Below, in pieces: positions 22,701 through 32,900 of a stretch of DNA of 64,000 bases. The notes beneath the pieces are model-generated. The model did no database searches, was not told the DNA's origin, and worked only from the letters and a program-made list of their open reading frames with translations. How positions within the stretch are numbered: the first letter of the stretch is position 1; each line of letters opens with the position of its first letter. Origin of the DNA: Sceloporus undulatus (Eukaryota > Chordata > Lepidosauria > Squamata > Phrynosomatidae); NCBI RefSeq assembly GCF_019175285.1, contig NC_056523.1:186096418-186160417 (forward strand), given 5' to 3'. The position numbers and the translations under genes are program-made.

Positions 22701-25700
22701 AGCATGGATTATTTTTGCCACTGGGCTAAAAACCCTCCTTCCTCTTCCCTCATTTCCATCACTCTCAGGTTACCAGCATCCTGAAATACTTGTTTCCGGT
22801 GCCAAAAGAGGACAGCAAACGAGTCATCACCTTTGCCAACCAAGAGGACTACATCTCTTTCCGGTATTAGTACCTGTTTTGTCTTCCCGGTGAAACTGAG
22901 CAAAAAGAGTCCCTCCATCTTTCACAAGTCACAAAAGCAAGGGATGGTTTTGGCTCTTTTTGGCAGGGGGTAATGGAGGTGAGGTGAATCTCAAGGCAGG
23001 GTATGTCTGCAAAACTCCTTGCCCACCCCCTCCCTTTTCTATTCTTTGCTGTTGGCAGTTGCCATTTCTTTGGCACTGTGGGAGACTTTGCGTTATATGG
23101 TGTTATTTCAGGATGTTGTGGAGCAAAGAAGAATGACAGCCAGAGAAGAGTAGTCTTGATTTTAGCTCCTACCTGCACCGAGATGTGCCCCTCTTAACGT
23201 GCAGTAAAAGGAGGTGGTTTTATCGCCCTTTTTTCCAGTGGGCCTGGAAGAGTGGGATAGACCTATGTTTATTTTGGGATTTTTCTGTGTGTGATTTATA
23301 GTCAGCAGTTGGCTTAAGTGGTGAACTCTCTTCCTAGATTGTGCCACATGAAGCTGCAAACTTTTGCCCATAAGATACTTGACAAGGAATGTTGTAGTTG
23401 TGTGCTTCCAACTCATTTTTTTTACTTATGGCAACCTTATCATAGGGTTTTCTTGGCAAATTTCTTCAGAGCAGGTTTGCCATTGCCATCCTCTGAGGCT
23501 GAGAGTGACTTACCCAGGGTCACCCAGTGGGTTTTTATGCTCAAGTGGAGATTTGACCCCTGGTCTCCAGAGTCGTGGTCCAACATTGAAACTACTATAT
23601 CATACTCGTGCTCCTGCCAAGGAATGAAACTTGGTTTATTCTCTCAGTGCTGATATGTTACCTAAACTACTATTTTTTGTCTGGACAGGCATCATGTTTA
23701 CAAGAAGACTGATCACCGGAATGTGGAGCTTACTGAAGTTGGGCCACGATTTGAAATGAAATGTAAGTAACATCTTCAGGAACATGAGTGGTGAAACAGG
23801 AAATTATGCCCCAACCACAAACTTCGTGGTGCCTTAGTCATGGCATTCTTCCAACCTCAGCTGTTTTGTCTGTAGCATGAGCATAACCATACAACTGCTT
23901 TCTTTTTCTTAACAATTTTTGGATTAAGTGTGTGAGGCCTTAGGTAGTCTGAGTAATCTGGAAAAGATTACAACAGCAGACCTTGTTTGGTGAATTACTA
24001 GCCATTACTAACAGTTCCACTCTAAACCTCTTTCTGTGGCTAGCAGCTGAGGCCTGATTCTAATGGGGTAGTAAAACCCTTTCAGAGATGTTATATGATG
24101 GAATGTTTTCCCTTTAAAAAAGTAATGTGTAAATACAACTAACCTGAACGAGACATGCTAGCTCTCTGTATAAAGGGAGATTGTGTGTGTGCATGTGAAT
24201 TTTTGGTATAGCCAAAAAAGCCCCCCCACACACACACACACTTGCTTTTTGAGGTAATACAGCCCAGAAGGAACTTACCACCTCAGTTAAAATATAAGTC
24301 TCATAACTTGTGTTGGGTTCCTTGACTAGGTAGGGAAATCTGTATCACAGTCATTTCCACAAAGTCAGCAAAAAGTATTGAGAATGCAACAGCCAATGTG
24401 GCTCTGACTGTAGGCAGAATTTGGAAAGTTAGTTTTTTGGACTGCAGTTCCCAAACTCCTCTCACCAATAGTCATGCAGGCTGAGAGATTCTTTGAGTTT
24501 TAGTCCAAGAACAATTCTTCTGAGCTCTAATTTATAAGAGTAGCTTTGCTTCAAAGTGATACTTGTGAGAGTTTCCTTCTGATTTTTCCTTCTTCTTGCA
24601 TAGCCCACTTTGACCCCAAAAGCACTCTGTAGACAGTTGGGGGAACTTCTGCATCAGCATGGGAGGCGATATTGCATGGAGGGCAGGGAGAAGGAAAAAT
24701 AGATAAAACCTTTTCTCCAGCAAGCATACCCTTTGCTTTGCATTCTCTTCTTGAATGGAAGGGTCACTCTGGCTCTGGCTCTGGCATCTTGAAAACAGGA
24801 TCAGTTCAGTAGGTGATGAAAGGAAGGTTTTCATTGTTTCCACTTGCCCCTTCCCCAATAATTATGCCCATATGCTTAATTTGCATCATTATACAGGTTA
24901 TTAAATTCAGCTTCTTTTGGCATAGAGCTTTTTGTCTGCTTTAATAAGCTGACTTTTTGGATCCCTATATGGGTGCTGTCATTACGTTGTGCACTTAAAT
25001 GAGGTGGCTGGTTTTCTACATCAGATACCTGAATGCTTCTTAGAGAGCATTCCTGAAAGAAAATCTTTCTCTCCTGTCCTTCTCTTAAACTAATATAGTT
25101 GACCCATATGTCAGTAAACAAACTTACTCCTTCTTCTAGGGCCCCTTTATTCCAATATCTGTGTGTAGTAAGTCAAGGAATCTGCTATCTTGGTGAATGA
25201 GTTCTCCTGTGTTTATCTGAATTGCCCTGTTCAGTTCCTGAGATAGGTCTAGCCCACCATAGCTTGTTCAGAATGCCTCTGTACTGTTTGCATATCCTTC
25301 CCATGTACTTTGTCATCTTGCATCACTTGGAGAAGGAGTGGACAACTTGTGATTTTCCAAATGGTGTCAGACTGCAGCTTCTGTCCCTTCTCATCATTGG
25401 TTAGGAACTGGCAGGAACTGAAATCCAGCAACACCAAGGGGGCAGTACTTTTCCCCAATCTGTATTGAAATATTATGTAATACTGCCCTCTGGGAACTGT
25501 ACTACTTCATATTGCAAGCAAAAGATTGCATGTTTTAAGAGGAGTATTTACGTGATATCAATAAACAGAATCCTTGTGTGAAGAAAATTAACATGTCATA
25601 GGAAGGCTAACCTTTAATCCCCCCCCCCTCCAGTGCTAGCTTTCCATAGACTGCAATTTTTTTACATGGCAGAGCGAGAGAGATGGTTGAATTATGTGAT

Positions 25701-27983
25701 TCCTCCTATTTAAAAAAAAAAGAACCTAAAGTATTATGTTTGAATAGGGCTGAAGAATGTGTAGTTATCTATTGTTGTTACATTAGGCTTAGTTAGCATT
25801 GCCAGTGATGATGAATTATGGGGAACTACAGTTCAGTAGAGCCGGGATGGTATAGTGGTTTGAGTGTTGGACTAGAACCCTGGGAGACCAGGGTTCAAAT
25901 CCTGGCTCAGCCATGGAACCCCATTGAGTGACCTTGGGCAAGTCATATGCTCTCAGCTTCAGAGGAAGGCAAGGGTTAACTCACTCAGAACAAACTCTGC
26001 CAAGAAAACCGTGTGATAGGATCACCATCCTGGTATTAGAATATGGAATTTGGTTTTTGCTTTAGCTTTCTGGCACTATCTGTTCCATATGCAATTAAAA
26101 GAGCGCTCTTTCTTTGTTCTGTTTCTTTCACAATGCCATATTTTATTGTTAAAACCAAAATAAACACTGTTCATGACTAAAATTCAACCTCTTCTAAAAT
26201 TGCACCAAATAGTCAGTAAAAGAATCCCAAACAATCCACAACACATTTTGTACAATGATTAAAACAGCTAACTTTCTCTATAGCAAACAAATACCTTGCA
26301 CACATTTTTTCTTACATGATTGCAATAGAAACCCGATTGTACTTGAAGTTATGTCAGAATTCGTGCCACATAAAAGGAACTAAGCATTTAGCAGGAGCTG
26401 AACAATTATGACTTCTTTCCCCAGCTCCAAAAAGGAACCCAGCATTTCTACCATGATCCAGCCCTTATAATTCTTTAGTGCAAGCCCTTTTCTGTAGAAT
26501 CCTGTTAATAGGGATTCTGTTAATATTTTAGAGGCTCACTTCCACTATTTATCTTTCACTTTGATTCATATCTGGTCATTCATTTTTATGTGTTAAAACA
26601 CTGAATTGATAATACATGGCTTTCAATGTGCACCTTTAAAACTAACTCCATATGTAGATTTCTTAACATTTTTGTTATGCAGTGTGGCTTGCTTAGAAAC
26701 TTCTATTGCAGTGTGTTGAGGAGGAGAAAAACCTATAATTTAAGCCCATTTTTGTGCAAATTCTGTATCCTGAAGGTTTGGAAACTACAGGAAGGTTGAG
26801 TCTGAAGCTTCCAATTGATGGGAGTAGTGTTTCAGAACCAAAGAAAGATTTGTTGTGTAAAGCTGATGTGGAATGGTAGTTAAGAACAGTGGCTGGTTAA
26901 ATTCTTAGTCCACGCATGAAAACACAAAGAGGTCCCAGATAGTTTAGGTGGGGAACATGTGGCCCTCTAGATGTTGTTGGGGTGCAACACCCTTCAGAAC
27001 CAGGCAATATAGTTAAATGGCAGGAGGTGATAGAAGTTGTAGTGCAGCAACATATGGAGGGCCACATGTTTGCATTCCTGCTTTTAACTGGTAGTAAGAC
27101 GAAATCTTACCCATTTTAAGAATTATAGAGTTGAAAGAGAACACAAAGGCAATCCAGCCCAACCCCCGCCATGCAAGATTACACCATGAAAGCACTCCTG
27201 ACATGGCCATCCAGCTTGTTTAAAAACCTCCAGAGAAGGAGACCCCACCAGCCTCCAAGGCAGTGTATTCCACTGTTAAATAACTCTTACCTTCCAGAAG
27301 TTCTTCTAATGTTTAAGTGGAATCTCATTTTCTATACAGTTGGCCCTCCGTTTTTGTGGGGGATCCATTCCAGATCCCCCCCCTGTAAAAACAGAAGCTC
27401 ACACTTATTTAAGCCCCATAGGCTTGAATGGAGCACACCCCTGTGCGCACAGCAAGGGCGCACACACCTGGTGTGCGTACCATTGCAAACAGCGGAGGTC
27501 ACCTCTCTGCATATATTCAAGGGTGTGAATCCTAGATCTGCACATTAGGAGGGGCAACTGTAGTTTCAATCTATTATTCGATGTCTTAATTTCTGGAGCA
27601 GGAGAAGACAAGCTTGTTCCATCCTCAATATAACACCCCTTCAAATATTTAAATACAGTATGTCACTTCTTAATCTTCTCTTTCCCAGGCTTTGGGGATT
27701 TGATGGTCATTTTTCTGCCAAAAAATTAAAAACTATTAATATCAAACTGAATGTGAATTGTCTGGGTTTGATCACCAATGTTCAGCAATCCAAAGTTTAT
27801 GTCCCTTGGCTATGTCCCTGCACCGAAGAGGGCCTTGCCCAAAACTGAAGCTTTTCTTCTCTTATTGCAGTATATATGATCAAACTGGGAAGCTTGGAGC
27901 AGGAGAACACAGCTGATGTAGAGTGGCGCTGGCACCCGTATACCCGCACAGCCAAGAAGCAGAAGTTCCTCAGCACTGAATAG
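13727..27983 (+). CDS. IMP4: IMP4, U3 snoRNP protein (Brix domain), nine exons
   Basis: Exons are 13727-13729, 14914-15022, 16751-16834, 18812-18921, 20319-20451, 21514-21668, 22769-22863, 23689-23762 and 27871-27983. All have GT/AG introns, and the phases close to 291 codons plus TAG, the same length as human IMP4 by memory. The N-terminus reads [20 protein letters not shown], a basic helix. The Brix domain (about residues 80-265) includes [74 protein letters not shown] and [16 protein letters not shown]. The end is [21 protein letters not shown]. Known role: with MPP10 and IMP3 it joins the small-subunit processome and supports U3 pairing to pre-rRNA in the nucleolus. Oddity: exon 1 contributes only the ATG, followed at once by GTAAG. 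Introns hold SINEs, hAT, Tigger and palindromic elements; no exon is damaged. Confidence 0.97.
14474..14683 (-). mobile_element. Sauria-type SINE
   Basis: It runs from ttgctgttgtgtgtcttcaa through gtgtgtgacttgcccaagtt to ctcaaaccagtacaccatga. It is a reversed, near full-length copy in IMP4 intron 1. Confidence 0.85.
15163..15830 (-). repeat. Unclassified LINE-like 3' region with a TAC-rich tail
   Basis: The stretch starts with gtagtagtagtaatagtag followed by tttttattattacagtcc. On the minus strand this would be an (ACT)n/AATAAA-type tail. The rest is AT-rich with no long frame. It is a plausible LINE 3' UTR, but I cannot assign a family. It is the largest block in IMP4 intron 2. Confidence 0.35.
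15850..16230. mobile_element. GC-rich non-autonomous element
   Basis: Composition differs from the flanking intron. Words such as gaagcggcagaaagccgc, ggcttgggggcatgcc and its near-inverse gccatgcccccaagcc form hairpins. The right end, ccggtctgttccagccct, is shared in inverted form with 5310-5330. Class unknown. Confidence 0.55.
17221..17436. mobile_element. Non-autonomous DNA transposon, TGCAGAAATAATC family
   Basis: gtccaaaacacactgcagaa at the left mirrors ctgcattgtgttttgtacc at the right. The body words gcaattctgggaactgtagt and agagctctggtgccacaata are shared with the other copies. It lies in IMP4 intron 3. Confidence 0.85.
17554..17807. mobile_element. Palindromic TA-flanked MITE, copy 1 (254 bp)
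   Basis: It starts CAGTGGTGCCTCGGGTTACG and ends cgaggtaccactg, with TA on each side (17552-17553 and 17808-17809). The interior repeats the motif TTCGTAACCCG in both directions and is CpG-rich, which suggests youth. TA duplication and CAGTGGTACC ends fit the Tc1/mariner group (Tigger-like). A second 254-bp copy is at 19730. Confidence 0.85.
18954..19324. mobile_element. Non-autonomous hAT element, copy 3 (371 bp)
   Basis: It starts caggggtaggcaatct and ends ggttgcctacccctg. Flanks are gtgcggac and gtgtggac, an 8-bp duplication with one change. An (AT)n run lies at 19053-19075. The left end is 32 bp past the GT donor of IMP4 exon 4. Confidence 0.9.
19481..20076. mobile_element. Tigger-like (Tc1/mariner) element carrying a nested MITE
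   Basis: The left end TACAGGTTGAGTCTTCC and right end gattcaattctgta are inverted termini with TA duplication. Inner words aaattaccttcaggctatgg, ggtgtatatgaaaca and acttgggtcccatctccaag are those of a widely found Tigger family. It is split at 19730-19983 by the palindromic MITE. It is non-coding and lies in IMP4 intron 4. Confidence 0.75.
19730..19983. mobile_element. Palindromic TA-flanked MITE, copy 2 (254 bp)
   Basis: It starts CAGTGGTACCCCGGGTTACG and ends ccggggtaacactg, with TA at 19728-19729 and 19984-19985. It is the same length as the copy at 17554. It sits inside the Tigger-like element, so it is the younger insertion. Confidence 0.87.
21900..22700. other. IMP4 intron 6, no recognisable content
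   Basis: No motif, long frame or clear repeat was seen in this stretch. A fragment of the interspersed repeat word atgtattagagcatgtccac lies just before it, at 21815-21840. Confidence 0.4.
23393..23613 (-). mobile_element. Sauria-type SINE
   Basis: It runs ttgtagttgtgtgcttccaa, catagggttttcttggcaaa, cccagggtcacccagtgggt, ccagagtcgtggtccaaca. It is reversed and nearly full length, in IMP4 intron 7, and ends about 75 bp before exon 8. Confidence 0.87.
24050..25830. other. IMP4 intron 8, first part: mostly unassigned
   Basis: Only short simple repeats, such as (CA)n at 24229-24241, and fragments of the gactacagctcccag-type interspersed repeat (24430-24520, 25325-25450) were seen. No gene-like frame was found. 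Confidence 0.4.
25838..26035 (+). mobile_element. Sauria-type SINE with clear tRNA-like head
   Basis: The head reads agccgggatggtatagtgg, then gaccagggttcaaatcc, with box A- and box B-like spacing. It is followed by gagtgaccttgggcaagtca and ctctgccaagaaaaccgtgt. The tail is missing. It is not a tRNA gene because the cloverleaf does not close and the SINE body follows. Confidence 0.9.
27118..27700 (-). mobile_element. CR1-family LINE 3' end, split by a MITE
   Basis: The pieces 27118-27336 and 27561-27700 together match the order of the copy at 47393-47830: tagagttgaaag, ccatccagcttgtttaaaaa, then ctggagcaggagaagacaag and caaatatttaaa. A TA-flanked element lies between them. Confidence 0.8.
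27337..27560. mobile_element. TA-flanked MITE (Tigger/MER2-like ends, 224 bp)
   Basis: The ends are CAGTTGGCCCTCCG and ggaggggcaactg, with TA at 27335-27336 and 27561-27562. The interior has short inverted words such as gcgcacacacctggtgtgcg. It is inserted in the CR1 fragment about 0.3 kb before IMP4 exon 9. Confidence 0.85.
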
Positions 27984-28126
27984 TTCCATGAATTCCAAAT
28001 TGCACCTCTTCTCCTCTCTTGTAGGACTTCTTCAATATCAAGGTGCTTTGATGTGCTGACAGGAGAAGATGCCCTGGATTCTTTGGATTATCATCATGAA
28101 CATCATTCCCTTCTGCCGCTCTTTGA

Positions 28127-28132
28127 ATTAAA
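28127..28132 (+). promoter_or_regulatory. IMP4: Candidate poly(A) signal of IMP4
   Basis: ATTAAA lies 144 nt past the TAG. No AATAAA is nearer. The real cleavage site is unknown. Confidence 0.5.
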
Positions 28133-28389
28133 AATGGCCATGGCCCATGTGGATCAAGCTGCATTCTATTCTGTCCATAGAATATTTTTCTATCACAAAG
28201 GTCTTAGACAGAAGGGATTGGTGTTGGATGTTAGTCTGTTTTACAGCCCTGGCTCTCCATTTATCTATGGGTTTAATCTACTGCACAAACCTCAGCCTAT
28301 ATTGCAGCTAGCTATCCAATTTCAGAAACCCAACAGGGAAACTGGGTATCAAAGGCAACTTCAGCAGCAAACAGAACCATCATTTAGAG

Positions 28390-28545
28390 CAGTTTGAAAA
28401 TTTGTAATTTTGTGAGATATTTAGCCTTCTGTGTCAGAGAGCTCTGCTGCCACAACAAACTTACAAATCCCACAATTCTATAATGCAGAGTCATGGCAGT
28501 TAAAGTGGTGTTAAATTGCATTAATTCTGCAGTGTGGCAGCAGTC
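28390..28545. mobile_element. Non-autonomous DNA transposon, TGCAGAAATAATC family, partial
   Basis: It carries gagatatttagccttctgtg, gagagctctgctgccacaac and the right end gcattaattctgcagtgtgg. The left end is eroded. Confidence 0.7.
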
Positions 28546-28559
28546 TTAGAATGAGTGAG

Positions 28560-29660
28560 AGTTGCTGGTAAGCTCACTAGCTAACAAGAACATATGGGAG
28601 GATGTAATGACTGAAATTACCTTCATCTCCATGTCTCATGGGACATCTGACCTAGTGTATCAACATTTCTTGGCAGTATGTGGAAACATGATGCCTAAAA
28701 TTGGGATTGTGAAGTGGATCCCAGAGTCCTTTAAATCCTTTCATTTGGGAGGCTGTATCAGCCCAAGCCCTCTCCATAATGTAATTGTGTGGAGTATATA
28801 TGATAGATGAAGCAATGGTGTGTGAGAGGTAAAGGTCCTTTTCTTGATCTTTGCAGACTTTTGATACAGTAAATCCTTGTGTTGCCTCCTTTTTTGCTTT
28901 TCATTTCCTTCAGGACAGTTAAACTATAGGGGCCTCTTGTGTTGACTATTTGGGCTTCAGAGTACCATAAAACTGAACATGTCAACTTGAGAAGAAATGG
29001 TGGGGAGTGTTCTCTGAGTGTTCCCTCCTTTCTCATGTAAAAGGTAGAGCTTCTGTCTTGAGGAAAGGAAGCTTCTAGTTCTCATGGATGCAAAGAAATC
29101 TGAAAAAAGCTCTGAAGGTGTGAAAGCTATCCCATAGGCCTGGCTTCCAGAAGTTAAAAGGAAGAGCTTTTGCTTCATCTTCCTTCCTTGTTTCTTGATC
29201 CACATTTCCTCTCCTTAGAATATTTGGCCAGAAGTGTTCTGCATACAAAAACTCAGATGCTGCCATGGGAGAAAGCCTTTGGTTACAACCAGATTTGCAA
29301 AGAAGTTGATTTAAGATGTGATGATATATACAGTGGGCCTGTTGGACCTTAAATAATTAAGTTGAGAAATATTTCTTGAGTCTTTCTGCTAGCTGTCTCC
29401 TCCTTCCATGGGCAGCTCCATGTGGGGTTTCTAAAACAATTATTGCTGCTGATGGGAGCAGAAAGAAGGGAGAAATGAGCTGACATGTACTGGGCAGATA
29501 AGGCAGCATCCTGAGGGAACTAGAATTGGTCCTGTGGCTGTTGGTTACAACTATACAAATTAGCTTGTTGATTTGGGGCCCCTAGCGCTGAAGGTTTCTG
29601 GCACTTGAATAGACTCAGTGATGGGCTTAAACATTTTTGGAGATGAAGGCCTTCAAGCCA
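28560..29660. other. Intergenic stretch between the 3' ends of IMP4 and PTPN18
   Basis: No gene-like frame or recognisable repeat was seen. It probably includes the 3' UTR of PTPN18 towards its right end. Confidence 0.4.
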
Positions 29661-29662
29661 GC

Positions 29663-29668
29663 TTTATT
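29663..29668 (-). promoter_or_regulatory. PTPN18: Candidate poly(A) signal of PTPN18
   Basis: tttatt on the plus strand reads AATAAA on the gene strand, about 300 nt past the stop codon. Confidence 0.5.
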
Positions 29669-29968
29669 CTTGGATCACAGAACCACTCAAGATCTAGTGA
29701 AGCAGAGTCGACTGCAGGAACAAGTTTTCCTTGGAGGTTTATAGCTCCTTCTCCTTCCTGTGGCTCTTCTCTTCTGGCTATGAAATGTCCTGGAGTATAG
29801 TGCTCACAACTCCTTCATTTTGGTATGTGGCCCTAGAGGACAGTGTGCTGATTTGCAAAAGTACTCCCCTATGAGGAAGAAGAATGCAGCAGCTTGGGCC
29901 AGTCTCAATTGCTCAGTTGCTGAAATAGCATTCTGTGCACATCTGTTGGTATATATCTGAAGTACTTC

Positions 29969-32900
29969 CTACACTCGGCTCCATTCAGCAGGAGGTTCTC
30001 TTGGTCCTTTGGGCTTCCCAATGCGGAAGTTAAATCCTATGCAAGGAGAGAGAAGGCACAGCAATTTTTTTTTACCTCTTATCACTTCTTTTTATGATTT
30101 CCCCTGGGTTTGTCCCCATTCCCTGGCACCCCTATCACAACTGTCAGGGCAGGAATTCTGGTTCAGCCTATTGGCCTTCAGTGTTGTTTTTTTTTTATGG
30201 TCATTTTAATGTAGAGCAGAGGATATAAATAACACTCTGCAGATCTCTGGTGTGTGTGATGCTGTCATTATCAATCCGGCTATCCCCTTCTCTTGATTAT
30301 GGGTTTCTTACTCTACATCAGAGGTGGGCCACTGTGCAACTTGGAAAGCAACCTGGTACTGGAAGCTGAGCAGGCAGCCACGCTAGGGAAAATTTCAAAT
30401 GCAGACAACATAGTTTACATTTCTTTCTAGAGATGTTTGTGCAGAAAAGGAAATGTGTGGCCCTATCAGAACCCTGTCAGAACAGAACATGGAGAGACAG
30501 AATGGTTCCAAATTGGCAAAGGAGTCAGGCAAGGTTGCATCCTTTCAACCTATCTGTTCAATGTGTATGCAGAAACTATTATAAGAAAAGCAGGCTCGGA
30601 CAGAGAAGAAGGAGGAGTGAAAACAGGAGGAAGAAATATCAACAATCTAAGATAATATGTACTAGCAGAAAACATCACAGACCTGGAACAACTACTAAGG
30701 AAGATCAAAGAAGAAAGTATAAGAGCAGGGTTATTGAACATAAAGAAAACAAAAATACTGTAAATGACCACAGAGGAACAAGGAAATTCAAATAGATAAA
30801 AGAATTCCCATATCTAGGATCAAACATTGACAAGAATGGAGACTGTAGTCAAGAAATAAGAAGACTAGGAATGGGAAGGGCAGCTATGAAAGAACTGGAA
30901 AAGATACTGAAGAGCAGAGACATACAACCGAGCAGTAAAGTCAGAATCACTCAGGCCATTGTATTCCCAGTCACCATGTACAGATGCGAGAGCTGGATAA
31001 TGAAGGAAACAGGCAGGAAAAAAATCAACTCATTTGAAATGTGCTGGAGAAGAGTACTTAGGATACCATGGACAGCCAAGAAGACAAGCAAATGGGTTCT
31101 TAAACAGGTCAGACCAGGGCTCTCTTTGGAAGCAAAGATGATCAAGTTGAGACTATCATACTTTAGCCACGTAATGAGAAGGCATGGATCACTAGAAAAA
31201 CAATAAGGCTAGGAAAGGTAGAGAGTAGAAGAAAAAGAGAAAGACCGCAAACCAGTTGGATAGACTCAATTGGGGGAGGGGGGTTGTGGGCAAGGGTTTG
31301 CAGGATCTGGGCAGGGCAGTGGAGGATAGGGATTGTTGGCAATGTCTCATCCACAGGGTAGCCATGAATTGGAACTAACTCAAGGGCAGCTAATAACAAT
31401 AGATGGATAAGTAAGTATAGGAAGTATAGATGGATTTTAAAGCAATGTTTATCATTGCTATAAAAACTTAATAGTCTCTTGTTAATTTGCAGTTGGCTTT
31501 TACACGACTACAGCTTAAACAGCTTACAATGAACAAATCCGTCCTTAATGCCCAGTGTCATTAATTAATCAGCTTCTAGTTAAGATTAAAATATTGCAGC
31601 CCTATACTGTGCATGGGTCTGTAATACTCATGCAAGAGCCCAAATGCTAACTATAGGTACACGTCCCCTGCCTACCCTTCAAATGTACTTGACTTGTCAG
31701 ATTTCAGTGCCTGGCTCTAAATCTCCAATTTTCATGTGTGTTTCTCCAGATGAAAAAGTGAAAATTCTCCAGTTTTGGGGGGATCAGCTACAGGCAAGGG
31801 AAAAGGACTGTGTGCTAATTTCTAGCCCAGCTAGTAGAGCAGCAAACTGCTACAGTTTGCAACCCTTAATTCATTTGTTGCTGCTACTTCAGGTGTATAT
31901 ATTTACTTAATTACCTTACACCTTCTCTTCCTATCAGTGTGGTGCCTAGGTTCATATCCACACACACACAATGCATCCACCTGGTTAGATGCAAGTAGGC
32001 CAGATTAAATGTCTCCTATTCCCATCCCCCTAAGCAGGTAAAGAAGATCTGAGAACAGCCTCTTTAGCTAAGATTTCTATCTTAATTTCAAAACAGGAGA
32101 ATATGGTGTGTGTGTGTTTCAGTGACAAGCTGTGAGCAACTGTGGTTGGTACTTAATACATAACTCTTAATATCATCACTAGGGGGATCCCTAAGTCTCA
32201 GGCTTCGGCTTGGAAACGTCAGGGCCTAGGACAATCTTGAACTGGCAACCCTAACGTTACAGTACTACATTACTATCTGAAATCTCCTTACTCACCCATT
32301 GTATTGGTAGAAGGTCCCACAGCATTTGGGCTGACCCTAAGGGTGGTGTCGTTCACATCTTCGTAAGCTTGTGTGGTGGCAATCCGCGGAGATGGTGGAG
32401 CTGTTCAGAAACAATAGGGAAGTTAACACCCCACATTTTATAATCACAATAGTTAGTGTTGTTCAAACACTTAATAATCTGAACATGAAGAGGGTCTCAG
32501 CCCTAAGCTTGCTTAAATGGAAATTACATGAAAGAGGGGGACAGGAGGAAGATAATTCTTGTCCATGGAAAATAGAGGTGAACAACTTGTGTTTCACTAG
32601 GAGTGTGTTGGACTGCAGCTCCTCTCACCATTAACTGTGTTGGCTGGGGTAAAGTGAGCTTCATTCCAACAATATCTGTAGGGCCAAATGTCTCTCTGCA
32701 CCTCTGTAAATTAAAGCAAGTGTATCTGTCCTGCAATTTTATATTAATATCAGTTTATATTAAGACATACAAATCGGCATGGGAAATGGGGGCAACCCTT
32801 GACACTTCACTGGCCAATGCCCAGAATGGTGGCAGCTGCAGTATCACATTCTGAGCTCTCCCTTGGAGACAGTAATGGAGCCATTCCAAAACAGTCCTCA

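Noticed and set aside
25838-26035. Possible tRNA gene
   Set aside because: Box A and box B are present but the cloverleaf does not close, and a SINE body follows.
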